Assembly: GCA_022813625.1 (NCBI GenBank)
Contig: JAKLMB010000004.1
Span: forward strand, 806,001 to 870,000
Origin: Aaosphaeria pasadenensis
Taxonomy: Eukaryota > Ascomycota > Dothideomycetes > Pleosporales
Direction of reading: 5' to 3'
DNA: 64,000 bases
How positions within the stretch are numbered: position 1 is the stretch's first letter; each line of letters opens with the position of its first letter. Made by a program: the position numbers and the translations under genes. The notes under the pieces were generated by a model. That model was given only the letters and a program-made list of their open reading frames with translations, did not search any database and was not told where the DNA came from. Below are positions 24,044 to 33,370 of this stretch, piece by piece.

Positions 24044-24931
24044 CTAACACGTCCAACCACCGTCCACAGTCATGACACTGCCCGTAATGAAAGAAGACTC
24101 GTCGCTCAGCAAGAAAGCTATCAGATTGGCCACCTCTGAAGGTTGCCCCATTCGCTTGAGTGCAGATTCGCTATTATCAAGTCTCACCGCAGGGTTTCCT
24201 GTACCTGCAATCAGTTTCGCAGAGGCTACCATTGGTGTATCAATCGTGCCACTAGAGTCATTAGCCTACACCCTGAAGTGGTTCTCTTAGACAATTCCTT
24301 ACGGTGCAATTGCGTTGACACGAATACCCCTGGGTCCCATGTCTTTCGCTGCCGAGCGTGTGAGACCGATAACTCCATGTTTACTTGCACTGTATGCTGC
24401 ATTCTTCGGTCGCCCTTGTATTCCAGCAACCGATGCGGCATTGACAATGGCGCCGCCCTTGCTTTCTCTCATTGCACGTAATTCAGCTCTTTGGCAGTAC
24501 CTTTTGGCAGATTAGTAGGTAATTCGTTCAGCTGAGGGAGTACGGAGTCCAGAATATACATACATAAGCCCAGTCAGATTAACACCAATTACAAAATCCC
24601 AGTCATCATCCTCGAGTTCATCTGCTGTGTTAACACCGATGCTCTTCCCAGTAACACCAGTCAGGTTGGCGGCACCGTCTAGTTTTCCAAAATGTTTCAC
24701 GGTAGATTGTATCCACGCATCCACCTGTGCATGGTTTCGCACGTCCAGTTTATAGGTGAACACTTCGCCTCCGGTAGCTCGGATGGCAGTGGCAGCTTCA
24801 TGGAGGAGTTCGTCCTGGACGTCTGCGATGGACATTTGAGCTCCTCTTGACGATAGCAATTTCGCGGTTTCAAGTCCTATTCCGGATGCTCCGCCAGTTA
24901 TTGCGATCACTTTGTTCTCGAAGTTTGCCAT
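24044..24931 (-). CDS. Short-chain dehydrogenase/reductase (classical SDR)
   Basis: NAD(P)-dependent alcohol/ketone oxidoreductase. Three exons, 24931-24564, 24500-24303 and 24251-24044, give 257 aa, the classical SDR length. Cofactor motif TGGASGIG is at residues 12-19. After Rossmann strand 2 comes IADV, with an acidic residue that suggests NAD(H) preference. The catalytic residues are Ser146, Tyr159 and Lys163 (NAASVAGI, then AAYSASK). The post-active-site RVNAIAPGTIDTPM and the C-terminal SSFITGSVMTVDGGW are typical. The family NNAG position reads AANLTG, a variant seen in fungal members. The gtatgt donor at 24563 is required to continue into the LRAM helix. Substrate is unknown; the setting suggests a small hydroxylated metabolite shared with the AtuA and ABM proteins. 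Confidence 0.93.
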
Positions 24932-26318
24932 AGTACTGAGTATTGAATCTCGGAGTTTCTCCAAGATGGGGACATGAGAGGGTTGAGGATCATGAAGCCT
25001 ACTGCTTGCTTAACCTCATAATTTGTATGCACGATTGAATCCTTAGCATGGTACAATCATGCATTACGACCATTTGCAGTGAATCCAACATTCCATGAAG
25101 TAGGATAAGTTCAACCGGAGCACCTGGATGGTTAGCGGCAACAGTGTAATACAGCGACGAATAGCGTTAGGCTCCGCCATGCACTCCTCTTTCTCCGCAC
25201 CTTGTAACCTTCAGCCCTGCCCGAGGACACTCCCCATGAAACCTGTGTCAATCAAAATGTTATCTCATTCGACTAGTTCTATTTCGCTTAGGAAGTTATT
25301 TTGTCTCACTTCCTTCGATCGTTTCAAGAGCTTACTGCGGACAGTTGAGTAACATTCATGACGTATTTATCAACGACTTTGCATCTAGTAAGTAATGTTA
25401 TATTATGTAATGTTTAATATTATAGAAATATTGCAAAGACTTATGAAATATTCTTAATGTTTTGTTACTCTGCCCTCTATAATGTCCCTGTAGTCAGTCA
25501 AACAACCTTATGAGCCCTCCCCAGGCTATTCCCGGCTTCCCCCTTGGCCTGAGAGAATGTGTAGGTGGCTGCGCTCAACAGGATCGGGTGTCGGGAACCA
25601 AGGGTGGGTAGTTGGTCCGTCAATAGATAGAATCACTTAAGTACCCACTATAGGTGCACTGCATTGTTGGACAGGTGGAATGCAAATACTCGGCCCAAAT
25701 ATCATTGGAGGCTATGCACTCGGAAGGTGAGCCAGGGCGTATTCCCCAGCGGAGAAATGGTAACTTACTGTGTATAGTGCTCTCTGCGGAGAGTAGGCAA
25801 TGAACATCGTAGGGATCGTACGGGAGGTTCCACGTCTATTGAAACATCAAGAGAACAAGGTGCCGAGCAAATAAGGGATAACAGCATGTCTAAACCTATG
25901 CATCCTGATGGAATTACATAGCAGATATATTCGATGCTATACACATAGCCTACCAGCTCTTGGGAGGCTTGTAAAGATTAATGCTAGAGATGTTCAAATC
26001 TTGTATCAAATTCGCACTGGCGCAAAAGAATCCAACAATGACGATGACAGTCGTTACTGCTCACAACTAACAATCAGTGATTAGTCCTTCAAAATTCCAT
26101 CTACATTACATCCACTCTAGCACCTCCTTTGAACGCCATTAATTACACCCAAACAATACTGTACAACCCAGATCCTACGGGGTATCATACGATTCGTGAA
26201 CCATGATAACGTCGGGTATAGAACGCCGTGACATGCGAGAATATGTTGCAAACAACCTCCTTTTCTACTTTACGAGTGTCTCCTTTTTCGTACGTTCGAA
26301 TCGGGACCAGGATGGCGT
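24932..26318. other. Intergenic, AT-rich centre, no supported gene
   Basis: About 1.4 kb. The stretch 25380-25480 is strongly AT-rich. No coding-like frame, RNA gene or repeat family is recognised. The promoter of the SDR gene is at the left end. Confidence 0.5.
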
Positions 26319-27653
26319 TCATGGATTAGGATGGACGAAGTGTGCGCCGGAGCATGGGGAGTTTGCCTTTCGGAATTCGCCAATCCTGCCTTTCATCCAA
26401 CCCGAAGTCCATTTTGCATTGCCCTCGGGGGCCTGTCCATGTCCTAGGCGGATGACGTGCGCTAGACGGCAGGTGTCGCCAAAGTGTTCGTACTGGAAGC
26501 ACCGTTTGTCTTTGCCACAGGCGGCTTTACAGGCGTCCACGGATTTTCCGGCTCCCTTCGATCCTTTCAGTATAACGTCTTCCGACATATTACTCCAATC
26601 GTCCTTTTCATCTACTATCGCCGACTCAACATAGGTGTAGAGATCTTCGAATGTGAGGGGCTTGGAAGGCTGTTGTCGGTTCGTTTCCCATCGCCACAAG
26701 TCGTCGAAGTCGCCGTCGCCCATATTGTGGAGGGTCAGCACGGCTTCGCACCAATGCTCTGGCCCAAATTTGACTGTAGTTGGCTTTTCACCGTTGAACA
26801 TGGGCCAGTAACCACGAACCTTCACACCACAATCCTTCAACACGTGTGCGAGGACCTCATCTCCGCAGCATTCGTTCCTGACGTTCTTGCCGAAAAAATG
26901 TGTCCCCGGGAATCTATGGTTCTCTGCAAACATTCTCCCCCTGGCAACAACTCGATTCATGGTGCCCCGAGAGACAACGAATCCACTGCCTCCATGCGCG
27001 AAGGTAGGCCTCTTCTTAGGCCAAACAGGGGATCCGAAATAATGCGGCGTCTCGGGATTGAACTTGGCCAGGAACCGGTACATGTTATCCCAATTGACGT
27101 AGGAGTTCATCTCTACGAAAATGAACCAATTGGTTTCTGGTCGCATGTGTGCTGTCAGCTCCATCATTGGGAGAAATTTGTAACGGTCCAGCCTCCAACC
27201 CTCGTTCACCTTTTCCGATGTCCCATTCGACCGTTGGATCTCATCATAGACCTCGAAATCGGGGTTGTTGTATCTGTATTCGGGTTTCAAATTGGCCAAG
27301 GCATCAATGACCTTCCAGCCGCCGAACTCCTGCTCGCGGTCGGAGAATAGGAGAATGTCCACCCTGCAACGACCAAATCGACCCAGGAAGCTCCTTAATT
27401 GTGGCTTAACATCGGAGGAAGTCATCTTCACAACCACTGTGACGTCGTCCATGGCACCACTCAGGAAAGGAGCGCATTCGTCGCCGAAGGGAACATTAGG
27501 AGCGGAGGGGCGGGAGCGGGACGGAGGTGGCCGTTCGAGCATTATATCGAAACCCCGTCTTCCAAAGAATAACGAAGAGCTGGAGAAGAAGGCTATAAAT
27601 GTACATAAGAATACCACCGCACACAGCAGGCGCGTAGGCGTAAGGCGCACCAT
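26319..27653 (-). CDS. Fringe-like (GT31-type) glycosyltransferase with PAN/apple-like tail, type II membrane protein
   Basis: One exon, 444 aa from the first ATG at 27653. Residues about 9-30 form a single hydrophobic anchor after a short basic tail, as in Golgi type II enzymes. The lumenal region has the ascomycete fringe-like pattern: VTVVVKMTSSD, DILLFSDREQ, the WRLDRYKFLPMM segment, WFIFVEMNSYVNWDN, the glycine-rich HGGSGFVVSRG, and CCGDEVLAHVLKDCGV. The place normally holding the DxD-type metal site (ADT or DDT) is EMN at residues 181-183. Residues about 355-420 contain spaced cysteines (ACKAACGKDKRCFQYEHFGD, then CRLAHV) of a PAN/apple module, common in this fungal group. Likely a cell-wall or protein O-glycan enzyme or an inactive relative. 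Family firm, activity uncertain. Confidence 0.87.
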   Translation of the reverse strand: MVRLTPTRLLCAVVFLCTFIAFFSSSSLFFGRRGFDIMLERPPPSRSRPSAPNVPFGDECAPFLSGAMDDVTVVVKMTSSDVKPQLRSFLGRFGRCRVDILLFSDREQEFGGWKVIDALANLKPEYRYNNPDFEVYDEIQRSNGTSEKVNEGWRLDRYKFLPMMELTAHMRPETNWFIFVEMNSYVNWDNMYRFLAKFNPETPHYFGSPVWPKKRPTFAHGGSGFVVSRGTMNRVVARGRMFAENHRFPGTHFFGKNVRNECCGDEVLAHVLKDCGVKVRGYWPMFNGEKPTTVKFGPEHWCEAVLTLHNMGDGDFDDLWRWETNRQQPSKPLTFEDLYTYVESAIVDEKDDWSNMSEDVILKGSKGAGKSVDACKAACGKDKRCFQYEHFGDTCRLAHVIRLGHGQAPEGNAKWTSGWMKGRIGEFRKANSPCSGAHFVHPNP

Positions 27654-28405
27654 GATGCTTGACGTCCAAGGACTTGTTGGAGGAGATGGGATGGTATTCG
27701 AAAAACGAAGTTGCACGCGTCGAGCGGGAAGCTACTCCCAATCAGGCTAGATTGGTCATTTCATGTAACCTCACGCATAATTGCCCTTACCATATCTCTC
27801 TCCCCGGCAACCAACTAATAAATAATATATTTTAGTACTTGCTTCACTCAAAAGCGTGAAAGCTATCTTCTTCCTTGATATTTGTTCATTCGTCGGGGTT
27901 CAGACTTGAAGGTATTGAATCTGGCATGGGATCAAGGGAAACCAGTACTAGCCCCTGAACAAGGATCGTGACTACCATCACATGAAGCGAGACTATCTCT
28001 AGGACACAGAATATATAATCCAATTATGTATGCATTCGTTACAGTTGATCAACGTAGGTTGCATATCAAACACCATTGTTTTGAGGAGTTCTCCCCTTAC
28101 TTATTGTCGTTAGCCAATGAGAGATCAGAAAATAGAAGAATACCTCCTAGTTAGGTAGATAATGAGGTTGAAGTACAGAGTTGATACGGTGTTTTATATG
28201 CAATTGACGGACTTTTGTGTAGGGAATCTCTATATTTGTCTATTATGTAGCCCATGTTCTAACCCAAAGTCTATCCCAAAGTCTAATTCGAAGTCTATCC
28301 CAAAGTCTATCCCAGTCTATGCGAGAATCTGTTCTAGTGAAAATCTACCTTGTAATGTCCAAGAATCCAGGTACCAGCGGTGGCCCCCTGGGTCTATCTA
28401 AGCAC
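27654..28405. other. Intergenic with a 12-bp tandem repeat
   Basis: 752 bases between two minus-strand genes. The left part is the glycosyltransferase promoter; the tandem repeat at 28262-28316 is the only structure recognised. No gene. Confidence 0.5.
28262..28316. repeat. 12-bp tandem repeat (cccaaagtctat)
   Basis: About five units of cccaaagtctat, with one unit changed to aattcgaagtctat and a shortened last unit, in non-coding DNA. Confidence 0.8.
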
Positions 28406-29113
28406 CTATGCCATCGGAACTACATCGATATTCAAATTCCTGAGCCATGTAGTACAACCGATCATAGCTGTGGAGGATCCATCGCAAACATTGAAAGGTT
28501 TCGGGGTACTCCCTTCCTTGTACTCATACACATAGATCTTCGTGCCATCTGGCCATCTTCCAGTCTCTGGATCCATGATGGCGCCGAATAGCTCCTCTGC
28601 TCGTGCGGCAGCCACTGCTTCTGCGTGCCACTTTGCGCCATCGGTGCCATAATTCCGTTGCTGGGCACCACCAGGCACCGCAGCCCAGAAATTCCGTGCG
28701 TACGTGCTTGCTCTCTCCTCGAAATCCTCGTCATTGGCTTTCCATTGCGTACCAGATACGAATCCAACACCAGGAATGGAGATAGTGGCCAATATAACCT
28801 TGAATCCCGGTTTTTTGTGATCTTTCTTGAACTGATCGGCAGTGTCCTTAGCAGCGCTGCGCACTCCTGCATCGCTCGCGGGCTGCCCAAACAACCCTTT
28901 CGCTTGTCTTGATCCTGCCCAGGTATTTGAGGCTACTTTCTTCATGGGGACCGCGTTGGACCCAGCGCGTTTTTCATTCTCTCCTGTCGCAAGGCTCCCG
29001 ACCTCGTTGTGATTAGCCGATGTTGGATTATACTCTGCAGGAAAGGCGAGAACGCAGGCCAAAGGTTCGATAGCCAGCAGGCACGCAATAGTCTGTAAAA
29101 GAGAGAACTTCAT
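28406..29113 (-). CDS. Secreted protein with deaminase-like C-terminal features
   Basis: Single exon, 235 aa from the ATG at 29113 (MKFSLLQTI). Residues 1-23 form a signal peptide. A KR dibasic at 48-49 looks like a Kex2 site, which would release a mature protein of about 186 aa. The C-terminal half has KWHAEAVAAARAEE (His163-Ala-Glu165) on a predicted helix, then the strand TKIYVYEY, then Cys210 and Cys220 before the helix/strand TTWLRNLNIDVV. That order (HAE, strand, two Cys, helix, strand) is the one of the cytidine-deaminase-like fold. The usual PCxxC is absent, because the two cysteines are nine residues apart. The deaminase reading is therefore an inference. It could equally be an uncharacterised secreted ascomycete protein. 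A strong TATA element lies 206 bases upstream. Confidence 0.75.
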   Translation of the reverse strand: MKFSLLQTIACLLAIEPLACVLAFPAEYNPTSANHNEVGSLATGENEKRAGSNAVPMKKVASNTWAGSRQAKGLFGQPASDAGVRSAAKDTADQFKKDHKKPGFKVILATISIPGVGFVSGTQWKANDEDFEERASTYARNFWAAVPGGAQQRNYGTDGAKWHAEAVAAARAEELFGAIMDPETGRWPDGTKIYVYEYKEGSTPKPFNVCDGSSTAMIGCTTWLRNLNIDVVPMA

Positions 29114-29318
29114 TGTCTGGTCCGGGGAAGTCTGGGCGAACTCAAGGATTGAGAAAGATCTTTGACGCAATACTTCGCAGAAGAGGGGAGAGGATGTAAA
29201 GATTGATTCAAGATGATAGGTTTGACCGAACAAATTATCGACAGTGAGAGATTAGATGAGATGTAAAGAAGTGTTTTCAGTGCTGTTGAATAGTATCATA
29301 TGAATGCTCACAGTGCTC

Positions 29319-29326
29319 CTTTTATA
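29319..29326 (-). promoter_or_regulatory. Candidate TATA box for the secreted protein gene
   Basis: Minus-strand TATAAAAG about 206 bases before the ATG at 29113. It is a near-perfect TATA consensus, which suggests strongly inducible transcription with a 5' leader of about 150 bases or more. Confidence 0.5.
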
Positions 29327-29395
29327 TGTATTGGAATCGCTACTTCACACGATACAGATCCTCATGGGATTTGAACAAATAACTACAAAAGAAAG

Positions 29396-29700
29396 GAGAA
29401 GCCGTTGTCTACTACATGAAACGATGCCTGAGATCCATTCGAGAAAATCTCTCATACGATTCAAGAGAAGACTAGGCGAAGAGAAGCCACTGTCCACTAG
29501 AAGATGGGAGACCTGAATACATCCCAGAGGAACCATCACAGCTTCGACTATAGACTAGGGAAGGAGAAGCCAGTTTCTACTGCAAAAAGGATGCCTGAAA
29601 TCCATCTAAGAAGAAGTATCAGACGTTGAAGCAAAGATTGGGAAAGGAGAAGCCACTGTCTACACCACGAGAGGATGCCTGAGATCCAAACCAGAAACAA
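29396..29700. repeat. Degenerate ~84-bp tandem repeat, four units
   Basis: The core gagaagccnntgtctac recurs at 29396, 29481, 29564 and 29647 (spacing 85, 83, 83). Each is followed about 20 bases later by a version of gatgcctgagatcca. Units are well diverged, so the array is old. No open frame runs through it. Confidence 0.8.
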
Positions 29701-31170
29701 AATCATACATGTGCAAGTACGGATTCACATTCACTAGTATGGGTGGAAGCAGCTCTGCAAGATAGGATGCGGAGTTTCAAAGTGACATGAGTCGAACCAA
29801 TAGTGCTCAGTTGAAGGCCGACGGCAGATGATGAGCAAGCCTCTATCAGTGGCAGTACTCTTGTAACTCTATGATCCTAACATATTACTTTGCAAGATGC
29901 CTGATTTGAACAGCAGCCCATGGTCAGTGGCAGCGAAATAAGTGGACAGGTCGGCATCCCAATGCATTGGAGTTGGCTGATATCTGAGCCATCATCGAAT
30001 CCTATCGCACAAGGGTCTTGAACATATATCTTTTTGGAAGCTGCGGCGTTTTACTCGAAAGAAGACTCCAGAATGTTGATATAAAAAGATTCAAAGAAAG
30101 GCAACACTTGGTATATCTCCCGAGTCTGTGATCTCGGGTGTTGGTCCCTTTCAGACAGTTCAATAGGGCGTAAACGGGATCCATGACAATCAATACAATC
30201 CCTTTCGGGAAGATTGGCGAAGGAATAGCACAAAGAATACAGATTCAGCTGTTAACTAGTGCTGCCGCAGCAGACATTCCAAAACTGATACATTGTTTGC
30301 CTCAAAGCGTGAGACATGACTCGCCGAAACGCCTCATTCGGCAATGGAATCACATCTCTGGAACTTCGGCATCCACGTAGAAGTACATTATGTTTCTTGG
30401 TGCTTACGCAGACCAGGGTTACGTTAAAAAGCCATAGGGTAGGATACGGCATTTGGCCCCCTCGGCGTATTTACGGCTCATTGTATGGCTATCGAAGCCA
30501 CCAACGCGTGCCGCAATCCATCCGAAGAACAGCATTGCGACGAAATGAAAGTAAGACCAATTAAATGGGGTCTTTTTGGTCGCTCAGCCATCGTGATGGC
30601 GTTACTGTGACATATTCACCCCGAGGTTGTGGGTGTACTCACATTACGAAATCGGATCGATGGCGTTGTGGCTCAATGCGTATTGTGACGTTCGCGACTA
30701 TGTTTGATGTCTGCGCCATTCTTCGTCTTAAGATGATGTCCTTTTTTCATCGTAGCATATATTGTTGGTCTTACAATCCTCTAACTAGAGTATGTTGCAA
30801 ACAATCGCAGTGTCCCAATCAAAGCAACATCCAACCCTAGCTCCTCGGACATTTTTTGGTGGCTGTTTGTCAGTCCTTGTGGACGGCCTCATAGATTTTC
30901 GAGTTGTGTCTAGAAATCTTGATAGATTCACGTTACATGTCTTCTGTTCACGTTGGCATCGGCGCGCTCTGGGTAGTTCGAAATCCCCAGACATCAACTC
31001 GCAGCCTTGCGCTGGAGCAACTTATATCGAAAGATATACCCATCACGTAAAATTCTCTTGTCGATGTGCCTTTCATTCCCATTATACCCCTCTATCCTTA
31101 AAATTGTTCTTTTCGTCTAGATATCTAAGTATTATGAATGCCGGCCGTGTCCATATCAATACATTAGATT

Positions 31171-31510
31171 GCTCATCTCACAATACCTTTACCTCTACAT
31201 ACTACGAGGTATATCTTATACAAGGCTTTTATGATTTAACAATCACCCATACAAACAGCAAAGCACATACCCACCATGAATCAGGTAAGTAAACCCTAGC
31301 AGCTGACACGAATAACAAGACACCTACTCACCATAGCCCAGTTAAGGAAAATCACAAAGCAATCAACAGATCAGTCAGCCTCTCATCTCACGATATCTTC
31401 GCTTCTCTGCGTACTAATGAAAAGGGGTTTTGTATATCAGGTGCTTATAATTTACCAATATACCATACGAATAGAAAGGTATCTACCCATCATACACCAG
31501 GTTAGTATCC
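31171..31510. repeat. Diverged ~210-bp direct duplication
   Basis: The segment from 31171 (ctcatctcacaatacctt, later tatcttatacaaggctttta and ccaccatgaatcaggtaagt) matches the segment from 31381 (ctcatctcacgatatctt, tgtatatcaggtgcttata, ccatcatacaccaggttagt) in the same order with substitutions and small gaps. Both copies end in a splice-donor-like caggt(a/t)agt. Confidence 0.6.
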
Positions 31511-33370
31511 TTTACCGCAGATGATGAGTTCACATCCATCAGGAGGTTCGCACACTGTATCCGTGTGTCATTGTTATTAACAGCAGTATTCAAACCATGA
31601 ACACACCATCCTTTACCTGGCGGCGTATTCAAAAAACCTCCGTCTCCCCCTCTCTCTTTCATATTGGCCGACTAACATACACACACCTATCATACCCACG
31701 GCAATCTATGTAAAAACGCCCAACAGCCGTCCTAACGCTGTAGCAACCTTCGACAGATCTCACTCTCTCTTAACACCTTATCCCATCTTTGAAATCTCCG
31801 AACAAAACTCCACAGATCCTCCAGAAGAACTCCAGCCTTTTAGACGGAGACTAATACTCAGCCAGGATAAACTCACCACTGAACATCGTCATAGCTGCTA
31901 CGAGTTCCACAATCGCTACACTCACAGATTTCCCTTCCGTGCTCTCCATCATTGGAGTAACTGCAGCTACCTATCCATCTCTAAGCCCACACACCAGAAC
32001 CCAGCCAACCCCTTCAACCTCCTTACACTTATACTTTTACAAACATCCTCTTCCTCCTTTTCCCCCTATCCTGCCATTCCATCCCCCAAAACATAACCCC
32101 TTGACCTGTCACTCAGCTCAGTTCGTTCTACTATACTCCACACACACACACGTTCAAGTCCAAAAGCAGATCCCGTAACACCTATAGTTCATGACTCCGA
32201 ACATACGCCTTATACAGACGGGTGTACACTCCGCATCCAGCATTATGCTCGACATTGACATCAACACCAACACCATCACCTCACCAGCACCTCACCAGCA
32301 CTCCCCGCAGCAATCCCCAGACCACAACGCCTAATCCCCAGGGACAGGTAATGGGGAATAAGACATACCCGAGCCTACCCTACCAAACTAACACACGTAC
32401 CTACCCAAGAGCGAGCCGTCGTCATACCTACCAAACCAGAAGTCTTCGTAGTCTCTCGTAGTTCGAGTACGTTCAAGCGCGGTGTGCAGGAAGTACTATC
32501 GGGCAAAGAGGAGGTTGACGGCGTGGGAACGTACCTCGATTGGAATATACAGAGTGCACTGCTTGCTTTCATGTTTCTGTGGCGCGGAGGAGGAGGTTGT
32601 TGATTGGACGGGTTTAATTTGTTTTGTACTTCGTTCGGTTGGTCACATGTGGCTGATATTTTTGGCTTTGCTGGTTAGCGTTGGAGTGCGAGTGAGCGTG
32701 AACATGAACATGGGTTGGGAAAGGGAAGGTCAGGCGTAGATGGTGGAGCTAGGTAAGCATGGAAGTGTACTGGTACAAGTATGATGTAGATGGACAGCAC
32801 TGTAGTGTGTACGCGGGGTATCAAGTATTATATCGTTGTTGTTAATTTAAGCTGTGTATATCAACTGCCCGCAATCAATGCGTGCGGTAGACAATGACAA
32901 AACTATCAAAATTCCCCTCCTCCCAGCAGCAGCATATAAGAAAGTTGATCAAAAAGCCCGCCCTCTCGCTCGCTGTCGTACGATCCATATCTAGACGTTA
33001 GATGTTAGGGAATATGCAAAATGTGTTGCGGGGTATATGGATGATATCGGAAACAACGCCAAGAAGAGAGCAGTCGTCCAAGTATGTAATGACAACAGCA
33101 AAAAAGAAAAGAAAAGAAATATCGACGTTGCGGAGTCGCGTCAAGTATGCATGCAAATTGCTGGTCTTCCCCATCAGCATGGACTTTGGAACGCCATGCT
33201 ATGCTGTTCAAACAAAACGTAGAAGAAGAAGGCCAAGGGAAATGGGTATAATGGGATTGGAGATGAATGCAAATATGCAATGTCGAAATGTCGCCAGAAA
33301 CTGTAAAAATGAAAGGTCCAATTGGAAGGCCGTGCCATGCGTAAAGATGAGTGAGATAAGCGCAGCGTTT

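Larger units (their letters stand above)
29114..33370. other. Gene-poor, repeat-bearing intergenic region
   Basis: About 4.2 kb without a supported protein gene on either strand. It holds a degenerate ~84-bp tandem repeat (29396-29700), a diverged ~210-bp duplication (31171-31510), and CA/C-rich low-complexity DNA at about 31950-32350. Frames such as 30792-31292 and 32222-32461 show no family-like sequence. A non-coding transcript is possible in the 31.1-31.6 kb part. Confidence 0.5.

Noticed and set aside
5662..24931. Aflatoxin-like or polyketide biosynthetic cluster
   Set aside because: The AKR7-type and cyclase-like names suggest it, but there is no PKS, NRPS, terpene cyclase, P450 or transporter in the window.
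26484..27350. 288-aa open frame on the plus strand inside the glycosyltransferase gene
   Set aside because: It is the antisense of a gene with clear family motifs and has no domain of its own.
30792..31292. 166-aa plus-strand frame in the repeat region
   Set aside because: It crosses the diverged duplication without keeping the frame in the second copy and shows no protein-like pattern.
31523..31590. Possible box C/D snoRNA (atgatga C-box match near 31519)
   Set aside because: No D box (CTGA) at a fitting distance and no flanking terminal stem.
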